Shown: positions 46,479 through 55,231 of the stretch, piece after piece
How the letters are laid out: each line of letters starts with the position of its first letter
Position numbering within the stretch: the stretch's first letter is position 1
DNA from: JBBROS01 sp965260995
Lineage (GTDB): Bacteria > Pseudomonadota > Alphaproteobacteria > Acetobacterales > Acetobacteraceae
Direction of reading: 5' to 3'
NCBI GenBank assembly: GCA_965260995.1
Contig: CBDHCD010000003.1
Location: forward strand, 2,046,001 to 2,110,000
DNA: 64,000 nt
Translations under genes and position numbers: made by a program
The notes under the pieces: generated by a model
Seen by the model: the letters and a program-made list of their open reading frames with translations, nothing else
Told to the model about the DNA's origin: nothing
The model's database searches: none

Positions 46479-47182
46479 ACTTCCAGCCATTCCCTTCGCA
46501 CGGCGGCGTCGGCGGCGAGGGCGGCGGGGGTGCCTTCGAACACGATCTCGCCGTGGCCCATGACGTAGAGGCGCTTGCTGATGGCGAGCGCGATGTCGAG
46601 CTTCTGCTCCACCAGCAGGATGGTGACGCCGCGGGCGGCCACTTGTTCCAGCAGGGTCCGCACCGTCTGCACCATCATGGGGGCGAGGCCCTCGGTCGGC
46701 TCGTCCACCATCAGCAGGGCCGGGTTGCCCATCAGGGTGCGGCACATCGCGAGCATCTGCTGCTCGCCGCCGCTGAGCGCGCCGGCGGGGGCGTCGGCGC
46801 GCTCGCGCAGCCGGGGGAACAGGGCGTAGGCGTCGTCGAGGGCGAAGGGGCCGCCGGGGCCGGGCTTCTCGCCGAGGACGAGGTTCTGTCGGGTGGACAG
46901 GTCGGGGAAGATGGCGCGGTGCTCGTCGACGTAGCCGACGCCGAGGCGGGCGACCTGGTGGGGGGCGAGGCGGCCGATGGCCTGGCCGTCGAAGCGGATG
47001 CTGCCTTCGCGGGCGACCGCGCCCATGATGGCCTTGAGCGTGGTGCTGCGGCCGGCGCCGTTGCGGCCCAGGAGGGCGACGATCTCGCCGCGGCCGACGG
47101 CCATGCTGACGCCGCGCAGCACCTGGCTCTTGCCATACCAGGCTTCGAGATCCTGCACCTCAAGCATGGCCGCCTCAGGCAT
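46475..47182 (-). CDS. livF: Branched-chain amino-acid-type ABC transporter ATPase LivF
   Basis: Second ATPase of a LivFGHM-type importer, 235 residues. It has LSGGEQQMLAM, Walker B LLMVDEPTEGLAP and the end region ISKRLYVMGHGEIVFEG. The Walker A motif reads GRNGAGRSTTLK: the invariant lysine is replaced by arginine (Arg45, codon CGC), which would be expected to weaken ATP hydrolysis. I use the ATG at 47180-47182; an ATG at 47167 (MLEVQDLEAWYG) is an alternative. The stop codon lies in the end of the 105-bp inverted-repeat element. Confidence 0.9.
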   Translation of the reverse strand: MPEAAMLEVQDLEAWYGKSQVLRGVSMAVGRGEIVALLGRNGAGRSTTLKAIMGAVAREGSIRFDGQAIGRLAPHQVARLGVGYVDEHRAIFPDLSTRQNLVLGEKPGPGGPFALDDAYALFPRLRERADAPAGALSGGEQQMLAMCRTLMGNPALLMVDEPTEGLAPMMVQTVRTLLEQVAARGVTILLVEQKLDIALAISKRLYVMGHGEIVFEGTPAALAADAAVRREWLEV

Positions 47183-47190
47183 GGGGCACG

Positions 47191-47979
47191 TCAGGCATGG
47201 AGCGCCTCGGCGGCGGCACCGAGGTAGGCGGTCTGCACCGCCTTGTCGCCGCGCACCTGGTCGGGCGGGCCGGAGGCGATGACGCGGCCGTCGGCGAGCA
47301 CCGAGATGCGGTCGGCCAGCTCGAACACGACGCCGAGGTCGTGCTCGATCATCACCAGGGTGCGGCCCTCGGAGACGCGGCGGATCAGGGTCACGGCGCG
47401 CTCGGTCTCGGCGCGGCTCATGCCGGCGGTGGGTTCGTCCAGCAGGATCACCCGCGCGCCGCCGGCGATGGTGACGCCGATCTCGAGCGCCCGCTGCTCG
47501 GCGTAGGCGAGGCTGCCGGCGGGGACGTCGCGGCGGCGTTCGAGGCCGATCAGCGCCAGCACCTCCTCGGCGCGGCGGCGCAGCGGCCCGTAGCCGTTGA
47601 GGCGTCGCCAGAAGGCGAGGCCGCAGCCGTGGGCGCGCATCGCGCCGGCGCGCAGGTTCTCGAACACCGACAGCTTGGGGAACAGGCTGGTGACCTGGAA
47701 GCTGCGCGACAGGCCCAGGTTGAACACGGCGTGGGGGGGCAGGCCGGTGATGTCGCGGCCGCCCAGGCGGACTTGGCCCGCGTCCGGGGCGAGGCGGCCG
47801 CTGACCAGGTGGAACAGCGTGCTCTTGCCCGCGCCGTTGGGGCCGATGACGGCATGGCGCTCGCCGGCGGCCACGTCGAAGTCGACGCCCTGGATGACGC
47901 GGGTGGCCCCGAAAGCCTTGTGCAAGCCACTGACCTGTAGGCCGGGGGGGAGACCGAGGGAGGAGCGGGGGGGCGTCAC
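47191..47979 (-). CDS. livG: Branched-chain amino-acid-type ABC transporter ATPase LivG
   Basis: First ATPase of the importer, 262 residues. Walker A GPNGAGKSTLFHLVSG is intact; the family insert SRSFQVTSLFPKLSVFENL, signature-like SLAYAEQRALEIG and Walker B ILLDEPTAGMSR are present. The start is GTG at 47977-47979, overlapping the livM stop as GTGA. With LivF mutated in Walker A, LivG would carry the only fully standard ATP site of the pair. Confidence 0.92.
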   Translation of the reverse strand: MTPPRSSLGLPPGLQVSGLHKAFGATRVIQGVDFDVAAGERHAVIGPNGAGKSTLFHLVSGRLAPDAGQVRLGGRDITGLPPHAVFNLGLSRSFQVTSLFPKLSVFENLRAGAMRAHGCGLAFWRRLNGYGPLRRRAEEVLALIGLERRRDVPAGSLAYAEQRALEIGVTIAGGARVILLDEPTAGMSRAETERAVTLIRRVSEGRTLVMIEHDLGVVFELADRISVLADGRVIASGPPDQVRGDKAVQTAYLGAAAEALHA

Positions 47980-49238
47980 GCGGCCGCGGCCTGCCAGGCG
48001 GCCTTGGCCCGGGGCGCGGCCCGGCGCAGCAGCCACGCGCCGGCGAGGAACAGGGCGGCGGCGAGGAGCCACGGCAGCGCCGTGGTCGGGTCGGCACCGT
48101 AGCCCATCACCGGCTCGGGCAACGCGCCGTTGCGCACGGCCTGCAGGCGAAAGCCGAGCTCGGACAGGCCGACGACGCCGGCGAGGATGAGGACGAGGCC
48201 GGGCAGCATGGCGAGGTAGGCGGGGGCGAGGCGGCCCAGGCGCCCGGCGCGAGCGAGGGGCGCGTGGGCGGCGATGATGCCGGCGATGCCGCCGGGCGCC
48301 CAGACCACCATCGCCATGAACAGCAGGCCGGAGTAGAGCTGCCAGGCTTCGGTCACGGTGCCGAGGGCGTTGGACAGCAGGGTGATCAGCACCGCGCCGA
48401 CGATCGGGCCCCAGAAGATGCCGATGCCGCCGATGAAGGCCATCAGCAGCACCGAGCCGGACACGGCGGAGCCCATGTTGCCGCTGGTGGCGATCTCGTC
48501 GTTGAGCGCCAGCATGCCGCCGGCGATGCCGGCGAACAGGCCGCTGAGGGCGAAGACGAGCAGGCGGATGCGGGCCGGGTCGTAACCGAGGAAGGCGACG
48601 CGCTCGGGGTTGTCTCGCACGGCGTTGGACAGGCGGCCGAGCGGGGTGCGGGTGAACAGGTACATCAGCAGGGCGGCGATCCAGGCCCAGGCGGCGATGA
48701 CGGCGTAGGCGCGGACCTGGCGGCCGGCGTCGAAGCCGAACAGGTGGGGGCCGGCGGAGCGGTTGCCGGAGATGCCTTCCTCGCCGCCGAACACGCCGGG
48801 GAACAGCAGCACGACGGCGACGGCGAGTTCGGCGACGCCGAGCGTGATCATGGCGAAGGCGGTGCCGGAGCGCTTGGTGGCGATCCAGCCGGCGAGCAGG
48901 GCGGCGATCAGGCCGCCGACCGCGCCCACGACCGGCAGCAAGGGGGCGGGGATCCACCAGCCGGCGTCGGCGAGCGTCAGGGCGTGCAGCGCGATGAAGC
49001 CGCCGAAGCCGAGGAAGACGGCGTGGCCGAAATCGAGCATGCCGCCCTGGCCGAGCAGCATGTTGAAGGAGAGGGCGAAGACGATGGCGATGGCCATGCG
49101 GCACATCAGCGACAGGGCGAAGCCGCCGGTGAACAGGTAGGGCAGCGCCGCCGCGGCCAGCGCCGCCAGGATCCAAGGGACGGCGAGCCGCCACTGGACG
49201 CCGGGGCGCGCCGGGGCGACGGCGACGGCCTGGCTCAT
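47976..49238 (-). CDS. livM: Branched-chain amino-acid-type ABC transporter permease LivM
   Basis: A 420-residue inner-membrane permease with about 8-10 helices. The LivM signature FNMLLGQGGMLDFGHAVFLG is present, with SNAVRDNPERVAFLGYDPAR and GPIVGAVLITLLSNALGTVT. The C-terminal part has two additional hydrophobic segments (LAPAYLAMLPGLVLILAGVV; PWLLAAALFLAGAWLL) beyond the usual core, a modest extension. The ATG at 49236-49238 overlaps the livH stop by 4 bp. Confidence 0.92.
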   Translation of the reverse strand: MSQAVAVAPARPGVQWRLAVPWILAALAAAALPYLFTGGFALSLMCRMAIAIVFALSFNMLLGQGGMLDFGHAVFLGFGGFIALHALTLADAGWWIPAPLLPVVGAVGGLIAALLAGWIATKRSGTAFAMITLGVAELAVAVVLLFPGVFGGEEGISGNRSAGPHLFGFDAGRQVRAYAVIAAWAWIAALLMYLFTRTPLGRLSNAVRDNPERVAFLGYDPARIRLLVFALSGLFAGIAGGMLALNDEIATSGNMGSAVSGSVLLMAFIGGIGIFWGPIVGAVLITLLSNALGTVTEAWQLYSGLLFMAMVVWAPGGIAGIIAAHAPLARAGRLGRLAPAYLAMLPGLVLILAGVVGLSELGFRLQAVRNGALPEPVMGYGADPTTALPWLLAAALFLAGAWLLRRAAPRAKAAWQAAAA

Positions 49239-50179
49239 ACGTCGCGCGTGCCCAGCAGGCCGCGGGGCCGCACCGCCAGCACCAGGATCAGCAGCGCGTA
49301 GGGCACGACGGGGGCGACGCGGGAGATGCTGATGTTCCACAGGTCGGTCAGCCAGTCGGTGGGCACGGCGATGCCGACGTGGGCGAGCGCCGGGCCGAGC
49401 GGCAGGTCGAGCGAGATGCTGGCGGTCTGGATCAGGCCGATCAGCAGGCTGGCGATCAGCGCGCCCCACAGGCTGCCGAGGCCGCCCATCACCACGACCG
49501 CGAACACGATGGCGCCGAGGGCGTGGGCCATGCCCGGCTCGGTGGTGTAGGCGTTGCCGGCCATGACGCCGGCGAGGCCGGCCAGGGCGGAGCCGGCGCC
49601 GAACACCAGGGTGAACACCCGCGGCACGTCGTGGCCCAGCATGCCGACCATCTCGGGGTGGGTCAGCGCCGCCCGGATGATGAGGCCGAGGCGGGTGCGG
49701 GCCAGGGTCGCGAACAGGACCAGGAACATGGCGACGGCGACGCCCATCATGAACAGGCGGTAGGCCGGGTAGGCGTTGCCGGCGATCTCGAACAACGGGA
49801 AGTCGAGCGAGGGCGGCACCCGGTAGGGCACCGGGATGCGGCCCCAGATCAAGGGGACGACCTCGCCGATGAGGAAGGCGAGGCCGAAGGTGAACAGCAG
49901 TTCGGCGACGTGGCCGTGCTTGTGGACGGTGCGCAGGCCGTAGCGCTCGACGAGGGCGCCGAGCACGCCGACCAGGAGCGGGGCGATGACCAGGGCGGGC
50001 CAGAAGCCGACGCGGACGCTGATGGTGTAGGCGAGGAACGCGCCCAGCATGTAGAAGCTGGCGTGGGCCAGGTTGAGCACGCCCATCATGCCGAAGATGA
50101 GCGTGAGGCCGCTCGACAGCATGAACAGCAGCAGCCCGTAGACCGCGCCGTTCAGCAGGATGAGCAGGGCCTGGTCCAT
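49235..50179 (-). CDS. livH: Branched-chain amino-acid-type ABC transporter permease LivH
   Basis: A 314-residue permease. Diagnostic segments are LLNGAVYGLLLFMLSSGLTL followed by IFGMMGVLNLAHASFYMLGA, ERYGLRTVHKHGHVAELLFT and VMGGLGSLWGALIASLLIGL. It is the first permease gene, 25 bp after the binding-protein gene and overlapping livM by 4 bp. The substrate may be branched-chain amino acids, amides, urea or aromatic acids. Confidence 0.93.
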   Translation of the reverse strand: MDQALLILLNGAVYGLLLFMLSSGLTLIFGMMGVLNLAHASFYMLGAFLAYTISVRVGFWPALVIAPLLVGVLGALVERYGLRTVHKHGHVAELLFTFGLAFLIGEVVPLIWGRIPVPYRVPPSLDFPLFEIAGNAYPAYRLFMMGVAVAMFLVLFATLARTRLGLIIRAALTHPEMVGMLGHDVPRVFTLVFGAGSALAGLAGVMAGNAYTTEPGMAHALGAIVFAVVVMGGLGSLWGALIASLLIGLIQTASISLDLPLGPALAHVGIAVPTDWLTDLWNISISRVAPVVPYALLILVLAVRPRGLLGTRDV

Positions 50180-50204
50180 GGGCGCGCCTCGGGGGGAGCG
50201 GGGT

Positions 50205-51446
50205 TCAGGATGGGGTGTTGTCGAACTTACAGGTGGTAGGCAGACGGGTCTTCTCGGCGTCGATCTCGTCCACCGTCTTGAAGCCCATGTTGATCCTGGG
50301 GAAGGTGTACTTGGTGCCCTTCTCGAGCACGGACACGTAGAGCGGCTGCAGCAGCTGGTGGTTGTCCTCGCGCATGGTGACCTCGCCGAGCGGGCCTTGC
50401 CACTTCATGCCGGCGAGGGCCTGGCCGACCTTGGCCGGGTCGCTGCTGTCGGCCTTCTTCATGGCGGCGGCCCACATGTCGACGGCCTCGGTGACGCGCC
50501 AGTAGAAGTACTTCTGGTTGTACTTGGCCTCGAACGCCGCGGCCAGCTCTTCCAGCTCCTTGTTGGGGATGTTGGCGTTGTACTCGCTGACCTGGGCGTC
50601 GCCTTCGCCGCCCTCGCCGACGCCGGCGACGACTTCGGAGCTGCCGAGGTAGTAGGTGAACAGGCGGCCCTTGAAGCCGCTGTCCTCGACGGCCTTGGCC
50701 AGGAGCAGGAGGTCGGCGCCCCACAGGCCGGTGACGACGGCCTCGGCCCCGGCGGCCTGCATCTTCTGCACGTAGGGGGTGAAGTCCTTGACCTTGCCGA
50801 GGGGCACGCGCTCGACGCCGACGACGGACAGGTCGGGGCGGCGGTCGGCGAGCATCTCCTTGGCCGCCTTCTCGACCGACTGGCCGAACGAGTAGTCGGG
50901 GTTGAAGACGTAGACCTTGGTGAGCTGCTTCTGGCTGACCAGGTAGTCGGTCAGGGCGCGCATCTTCATGTCGACGTCGGCGTCGAAGCGGAAGTGCCAC
51001 CAGTTGCACTTCTCGTTGGTCAGGCCCGGATCGACGGCGGCGTAGTTGAGGAACATCACCGACTTGTCGGGGTTGCGGCTGTTGTTCTTGGCGACCGCGT
51101 CGGTCAGCGCGAAGGCGACGGAGGAGCCGTTGCCCTGGGCGATGTAGCGGATGCCGTCGTCGATGGCCTTGCGCAGCACGGTCAGCGACTTGTTGGGGCT
51201 GACCTCGTTGTCGAAGGGGACCAGCTCGAGGGTGCGGCCGGGGCCGGCGGCCTGGCGGGCGTTGGCGCGGTCGATGGCGAAGCGGAAGTGCTGCTCGCCT
51301 AACTGGCCGGTGGCGGCGAGCGAGCCGCTCAACGGGTCGATGTAGGCGAGGCGGACGGTCTCGGCTCCGGCCGGGGCGGCGGCCCAGGGGACGGCGCACG
51401 CCAGGGCCAGGGCGGCGAGCAGTGTGGCGGCGTTGGGCTTCGGCAT
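50205..51446 (-). CDS. Periplasmic ligand-binding protein of the liv-type transporter
   Basis: A 413-residue type I periplasmic binding protein. The signal peptide (MPKPNAATLLAALALACAVP then WAAAPAGA) is cut before ETVRLAYIDPLSGSLAATGQ, the usual LivK-like mature start. Further on, YIAQGNGSSVAFALTDAVAK, VYVFNPDYSFGQSVEKAAKE and WGADLLLLAKAVEDSGFKGR match the family. It heads the livKHMGF-type operon. The ligand cannot be predicted; the adjacent fad operon hints at, but does not prove, an acid or aromatic substrate. Confidence 0.9.
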   Translation of the reverse strand: MPKPNAATLLAALALACAVPWAAAPAGAETVRLAYIDPLSGSLAATGQLGEQHFRFAIDRANARQAAGPGRTLELVPFDNEVSPNKSLTVLRKAIDDGIRYIAQGNGSSVAFALTDAVAKNNSRNPDKSVMFLNYAAVDPGLTNEKCNWWHFRFDADVDMKMRALTDYLVSQKQLTKVYVFNPDYSFGQSVEKAAKEMLADRRPDLSVVGVERVPLGKVKDFTPYVQKMQAAGAEAVVTGLWGADLLLLAKAVEDSGFKGRLFTYYLGSSEVVAGVGEGGEGDAQVSEYNANIPNKELEELAAAFEAKYNQKYFYWRVTEAVDMWAAAMKKADSSDPAKVGQALAGMKWQGPLGEVTMREDNHQLLQPLYVSVLEKGTKYTFPRINMGFKTVDEIDAEKTRLPTTCKFDNTPS

Positions 51447-51460
51447 CGACGGTTTCCCTC

Positions 51461-51504
51461 TGTGCTGCCCTTGCGGGCTATCTGTGCTGCCCTCGCGGGC
51501 CGTG
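51461..51504. repeat. 22-bp direct repeat in the binding-protein gene leader
   Basis: TGTGCTGCCCTTGCGGGCTA starting at 51461 is repeated with two changes starting at 51483, a 22-bp period, in the 5-prime region of the liv binding-protein gene. Upstream on the minus strand, TTGACG (51537-51542) with a poor -10 (AGACTG at 51513-51518) is a possible but weak promoter. Confidence 0.8.
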
Positions 51505-51599
51505 CTTGGGAGCAGTCTCCCGTGCCGCCCGGGCGGCGTCAACCATTGGCGGGCGTTGCCGGGCATTGACGCCGGGGTCGGCCGTGCGACATTGCGTGG

Positions 51600-52565
51600 A
51601 TGGCGCTCCCTCCCCTGCTGCGCGATCGGCTCCGGCTGCCGGTGATCGCTTCGCCGCTGTTCATCATCTCGAACCCGGCGCTGGTGATCGCGCAGTGCAC
51701 CGCGGGCGTGGTCGGCAGCTTCCCGGCGCTGAACGCGCGGCCGGAGAGCGAACTGGGGGCGTGGATCCGGCGCATCCAGGATGCGCTGGCCGACTGGGAC
51801 GCCAAGCACCCCGAGCGGCCGGCGGCGCCGTTCGCGGTCAACCAGATCGTGCATCGCAGCAACGCCCGGCTGGAGCACGACCTCGCCGTGTGCGTCGAGC
51901 ACCGGGTGCCGTTGGTGATCACGTCGCTGGGCGCGCGGCCGGAGCTGAACCGGGCGGTGCAGGCCTACGGCGGGATGGTGCTGCACGACGTGATCGACGA
52001 CCGCTTCGCGCGCAAGGCGGTCGAGAAGGGGGCGGACGGGCTGATCGCGGTGGCGGCCGGGGCGGGGGGGCACGCGGGGACGCTGTCGCCGTTCGCGCTG
52101 ATCCAGGACATCCGGGCGTGGTACGACGGGCCGGTGGCGCTGTCGGGGGCGATCGCGACCGGGGGGGCGGTGCTGGCGGCGCAGGCGATGGGGGCGGACC
52201 TCGCCTACATCGGCTCGGCGTTCATCGCGACCGAGGAGGCGGGGGCCAGCGAGGGCTACAAGCAGGCGATCGTGGAGGGGGCGGCGTCGAGCATCGTCTA
52301 CACCAACCTGATCTCGGGCGTTCACGGCAACTACCTGCGGCCGAGCCTGGTGGCGGCGGGGCTGGATCCGGACAACCTGCCGCAGTCCGATCCGTCGAAG
52401 ATGAACTTCGGCGGCGACCGCGAGCGGCCGAAGGCGTGGCGCGACATCTGGGGGTCGGGCCAGGGGATCGGGGCGGTGCGGGGCGTGGTGCCGACCGGGG
52501 CGCTGGTGGGGCGGCTGGCGCGGGAGTACGCGGCGGCGCGGGACGGGCTGCGGCTGGCCGGGTAG
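51600..52565 (+). CDS. Nitronate monooxygenase-like flavoprotein
   Basis: A 321-residue FMN-dependent TIM-barrel protein of the nitronate monooxygenase (2-nitropropane dioxygenase) family. Typical stretches are RLPVIASPLFIISNPALVIA, GADGLIAVAAGAGGHAGTLS, ALSGAIATGGAVLAAQAMGA and DLAYIGSAFIATEEAGASEG. Many members detoxify propionate-3-nitronate; others are enoyl reductases, so the reaction is not certain. It is divergent from the liv operon, and the esterase gene follows after 8 bp. Confidence 0.88.
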   Translation: MALPPLLRDRLRLPVIASPLFIISNPALVIAQCTAGVVGSFPALNARPESELGAWIRRIQDALADWDAKHPERPAAPFAVNQIVHRSNARLEHDLAVCVEHRVPLVITSLGARPELNRAVQAYGGMVLHDVIDDRFARKAVEKGADGLIAVAAGAGGHAGTLSPFALIQDIRAWYDGPVALSGAIATGGAVLAAQAMGADLAYIGSAFIATEEAGASEGYKQAIVEGAASSIVYTNLISGVHGNYLRPSLVAAGLDPDNLPQSDPSKMNFGGDRERPKAWRDIWGSGQGIGAVRGVVPTGALVGRLAREYAAARDGLRLAG

Positions 52566-52573
52566 GCCGCCCG

Positions 52574-53662
52574 GTGCCGCGTTGGGGGCCGGGCCTGGGC
52601 GACGCGGTGCGCTACGCGGCGCGGCTGCGGGAGCAGGCGGAGAGCGCGCTGGCCAACCTGGCCGAGCCGTTGCGGCTGTCGCTGGCGGCGCCGCTCGGAT
52701 CCAACCCGGCCGGCCTGCGGATGCTGACCTACGTGCCGCCGGGCCTGCCACCCGGGGTGCCGCTGGTGGTCGTGCTGCACGGCTGCACCCAGAACGCGGC
52801 GGCCTACGACCACGGGTCCGGCTGGTCGCGCCTGGCGGAGCGGCACGGGTTCGCGCTGCTGTTCCCGGAGCAGGTCCGCGGCAACAACGCGCAGCTCTGC
52901 TTCAACTGGTTCCGGCCTGAGGACATCACCCGGGGCCGGGGCGAGGCGGAGTCGATCCGGCAGATGGTGGAGCAGATGGTGCGGGCGCATCGGCTCGACG
53001 GGCGGCGGGTGTACGTCACCGGGCTGTCGGCGGGGGGCGCGATGACGGCGGTGATGGCCGCGACCGCGCCGGAGCTGTTCGCGGGGGCGGCGGTGATCGC
53101 CGGGCTGCCCTACGGGAGCGCGCTGTCGGTGTATGAGGCGGTGGCGGCGATGCGGCGGCCGGGGCGGCGGGCGGCGCGGGCCTGGGGGAACCTGGTGCGG
53201 GCGGCGTCGCCGGGGGCGCGCGGCTGGCCGACGATGCAGATCTGGCAGGGGGACGCCGACCGGACGGTCAACCCGGCCAACGCGGCGGCCTTGGCGTTGC
53301 AGTGGTCGGACGTGCTCGGGTTGCCGGAGCAGGCGACGGACGTGGAGCAGGTGGCGGGGGCGCGGCACGAGGTATGGCGCGGGGCGGACGGGCGGGCGCT
53401 GCTGGAGCGTTGGACGCTGCCGGGGCTGGGGCACGGCGCGCCGGTGGGGTCGTCGCCCGGCGGAGAGCCGGTCGGGACGCCGGGGCCTTACATGCTGGCG
53501 GCGGGGGTCAGCTCGACGTGGCAGCTGGCGCGGAGCTGGGGGCTGCTGACCCAGCCGGACCGGGCGGAAGGCCCGACGCGCGAGAGGCCGGCGCGCGCGA
53601 GGCCGGCGGGGCGCAGGTCGACGGTGGCGCGGGCGCTGCGCTGGGTGGGGCTGATGCGGTGA
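52574..53662 (+). CDS. PHB depolymerase family esterase
   Basis: A 362-residue alpha/beta hydrolase of the LpqC/PhaZ esterase group. The oxyanion motif VVLHGCTQNAAAYDHGSGWS and the lipase box GLSAGGAMTAVMA (Ser nucleophile) are clear; an aspartate in WQGDADRTVNPANA and a late histidine in LGHGAP complete a plausible triad. There is no obvious signal peptide, so an intracellular poly-hydroxyalkanoate depolymerase or feruloyl-esterase-like role are both possible. The start is GTG at 52574. The basic C-terminal tail (about 35 residues) is unusual. Confidence 0.85.
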   Translation: MPRWGPGLGDAVRYAARLREQAESALANLAEPLRLSLAAPLGSNPAGLRMLTYVPPGLPPGVPLVVVLHGCTQNAAAYDHGSGWSRLAERHGFALLFPEQVRGNNAQLCFNWFRPEDITRGRGEAESIRQMVEQMVRAHRLDGRRVYVTGLSAGGAMTAVMAATAPELFAGAAVIAGLPYGSALSVYEAVAAMRRPGRRAARAWGNLVRAASPGARGWPTMQIWQGDADRTVNPANAAALALQWSDVLGLPEQATDVEQVAGARHEVWRGADGRALLERWTLPGLGHGAPVGSSPGGEPVGTPGPYMLAAGVSSTWQLARSWGLLTQPDRAEGPTRERPARARPAGRRSTVARALRWVGLMR

Positions 53663-53888
53663 TCGTTCCTCGCCGCGCCCTGGCCGGGGCGCGCGCGGCG
53701 CTGGCTGGTGGGGCGTCCCGTCAGACCCGGCACTGCGCCGCTCGGGGGGGCCGGGCTTCGCCGGGGGTGAGGACGCCCGCCATCGCCCGGTGATCACGCG
53801 GCGATGGTGCGGAGCCTGCCGGGCCGGGCCGCGGCTGATCTCGTTGGATGGCGGCCAGCGTCGCCGATCGGGTGGGGTTTCGAAGAGG

Positions 53889-54659
53889 CTACGGCTCGAA
53901 CACCACCTGGACGCGGGCGCTCGGGTGGCGGGTGAGGCCGAACTCGACGACGCGGCCCTGGGCGTCGACGTTGGTGTTCTCGCAAACGAGCAGCGGGCGG
54001 GCGCGGGGGACGCGGAGCAGGGCGGCCTCGACGGGGGTGGGCGCGCGGGCGGTGACGCGGGTGGAGCGGCGCACGTAGTCGGCGACGCCGGCGGCGCGCA
54101 GGGCGGCGGTGACGGTGGGGGTGGCGCGCAGGGCGCCGAGGATGCCGGGCAGGCGGGTCAGGTCGAAGAAGTGGCTGGCGAGGCTGATGGGCACGGCGTC
54201 GGCGAAGCCGAGCCGCTCCATCAGGGCGACCGGGTCGCCGGGGGCGATGCCGAGGCCGGCGGCGACCTGCGGGCCGGCCGGCTGCTCGCGGACGAAGAGG
54301 ACCTGGCCGGACGGCTCGCGGTTCTGCCGGGTGATCCACTCGTTGAAGCGGGTGCGGGGGCGGACGGGGTAGTCGATGAGGTCGTCGGCGACGAAGCAGC
54401 CGCGGCCGCGCTCGACGCGGACCAGGCCGCCGCGGGCCATCTGCTCGATGGCGCGGCGGACGGTGTGGCGGTTGACGGCGAAGCGGGCGGCGAGCTGGGC
54501 CTCGGTGGGCAGGCGCGCGCCGGGCTGGAGGCCGGCGGGGCCGATCTCGGAGGACAGGCTGCGGGCGATCTGCTGCCAGAGAGGGGGGGCGGGGCGCGCG
54601 TCGGGGCGCGCGTCGGGGGGCGCGCCGGGGGAGGCATCGGGGTGGGGCGGCTCGGTCAT
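53889..54659 (-). CDS. phnF: Phosphonate-operon GntR/HutC-type repressor PhnF
   Basis: A 256-residue transcription factor. The N-terminal winged helix (PLWQQIARSLSSEIGPAGLQ then PGARLPTEAQLAARFAVNRH and TVRRAIEQMARGGLVRVERG) is GntR type, and the C-terminal UTRA ligand domain follows. It is divergent from phnG, which supports PhnF. A full-strength ribosome-binding site AGGAGGTGA (54667-54675, minus strand) precedes the ATG by 7 bp. The first 25 residues are proline/alanine-rich and contain a 12-bp DNA repeat (PDARPDAR). It likely binds the palindrome at 54730-54741. Confidence 0.9.
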   Translation of the reverse strand: MTEPPHPDASPGAPPDARPDARPAPPLWQQIARSLSSEIGPAGLQPGARLPTEAQLAARFAVNRHTVRRAIEQMARGGLVRVERGRGCFVADDLIDYPVRPRTRFNEWITRQNREPSGQVLFVREQPAGPQVAAGLGIAPGDPVALMERLGFADAVPISLASHFFDLTRLPGILGALRATPTVTAALRAAGVADYVRRSTRVTARAPTPVEAALLRVPRARPLLVCENTNVDAQGRVVEFGLTRHPSARVQVVFEP

Positions 54660-54702
54660 GGAAACGTCACCTCCTGGCGGGGCGGGATGGGCTATGGCGG
54701 CC

Positions 54703-54741
54703 TTGACGGCTAACGGGAGCGGCGGATAGTTGTCTAGACAA
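54703..54741 (+). promoter_or_regulatory. phn operon promoter with overlapping PhnF operator
   Basis: TTGACG (54703-54708) and ATAGTT (54726-54731) are separated by 17 bp and point toward phnG. The perfect palindrome TTGTCTAGACAA (54730-54741) overlaps the -10 element and expected start point. GT-N-TA-N-AC is the half-site arrangement of HutC/PhnF-type GntR repressors, so repression of phnGHIJKLM by the divergent PhnF is the natural reading. Confidence 0.75.
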
Positions 54742-54760
54742 ATTCGGAGTGCTGGCCATC

Positions 54761-55231
54761 ATGCCTGACCTTGAGAGCGCGCCGCGGCCGACTTCGGAGA
54801 CCGCGCCGCGGCGCGCGTGGATGGCGGTGCTGGCGCGCGCTTCGGCGGATGAGCTGACGCGGCTGAGCGAGGGCGTGCTGCCGGGCTACCAGCGGTTGAG
54901 AGGGCCGGAGGCGGGGCTGGTGATGCTGCGGGGCCGGGCCGGCGGCACGGGGGCGGCGTTCAACCTGGGGGAGGCGACGGTGGCGCGGTGCGCGGTGCGG
55001 TCCGACGGCGGGTTCGTGGGCCATGCCTACTGCCTGGGGCGGGACTTGCGGGCGGCGGAACTGGCGGCGGCGCTGGACGCGGCGTTGCAGGACCCGTCGC
55101 GGCACGACGCGGTGCAGGCGGCGGTGATCGCGCCGCTGGCGGCGGCGCAGCGGGCGGCGCGGGCGGTGGCGGCGCGGCGGGCGGCGGCGACGCGGGTGGA
55201 GTTCTTCACGTTGGCGACGATGCGGTCGTGA
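54761..55231 (+). CDS. phnG: Carbon-phosphorus lyase subunit PhnG
   Basis: Subunit of the PhnGHIJ core complex that transfers the phosphonate to the ribose of ATP and then breaks the C-P bond. The 156-residue product has RRAWMAVLARASADELTRLS, LVMLRGRAGGTGAAFNLGEA and RCAVRSDGGFVGHAYCLGRD, matching PhnG. ATG 54761 is chosen; a GTG 12 bp earlier (54749) is possible. The 3-prime end overlaps phnH by 4 bp (GTGA). Confidence 0.94.
   Translation: MPDLESAPRPTSETAPRRAWMAVLARASADELTRLSEGVLPGYQRLRGPEAGLVMLRGRAGGTGAAFNLGEATVARCAVRSDGGFVGHAYCLGRDLRAAELAAALDAALQDPSRHDAVQAAVIAPLAAAQRAARAVAARRAAATRVEFFTLATMRS

Noticed and set aside
53663..53888. A gene between the esterase and phnF
   Set aside because: Frames in both directions are low-complexity extensions of neighbours with no ribosome-binding site or recognisable domain.
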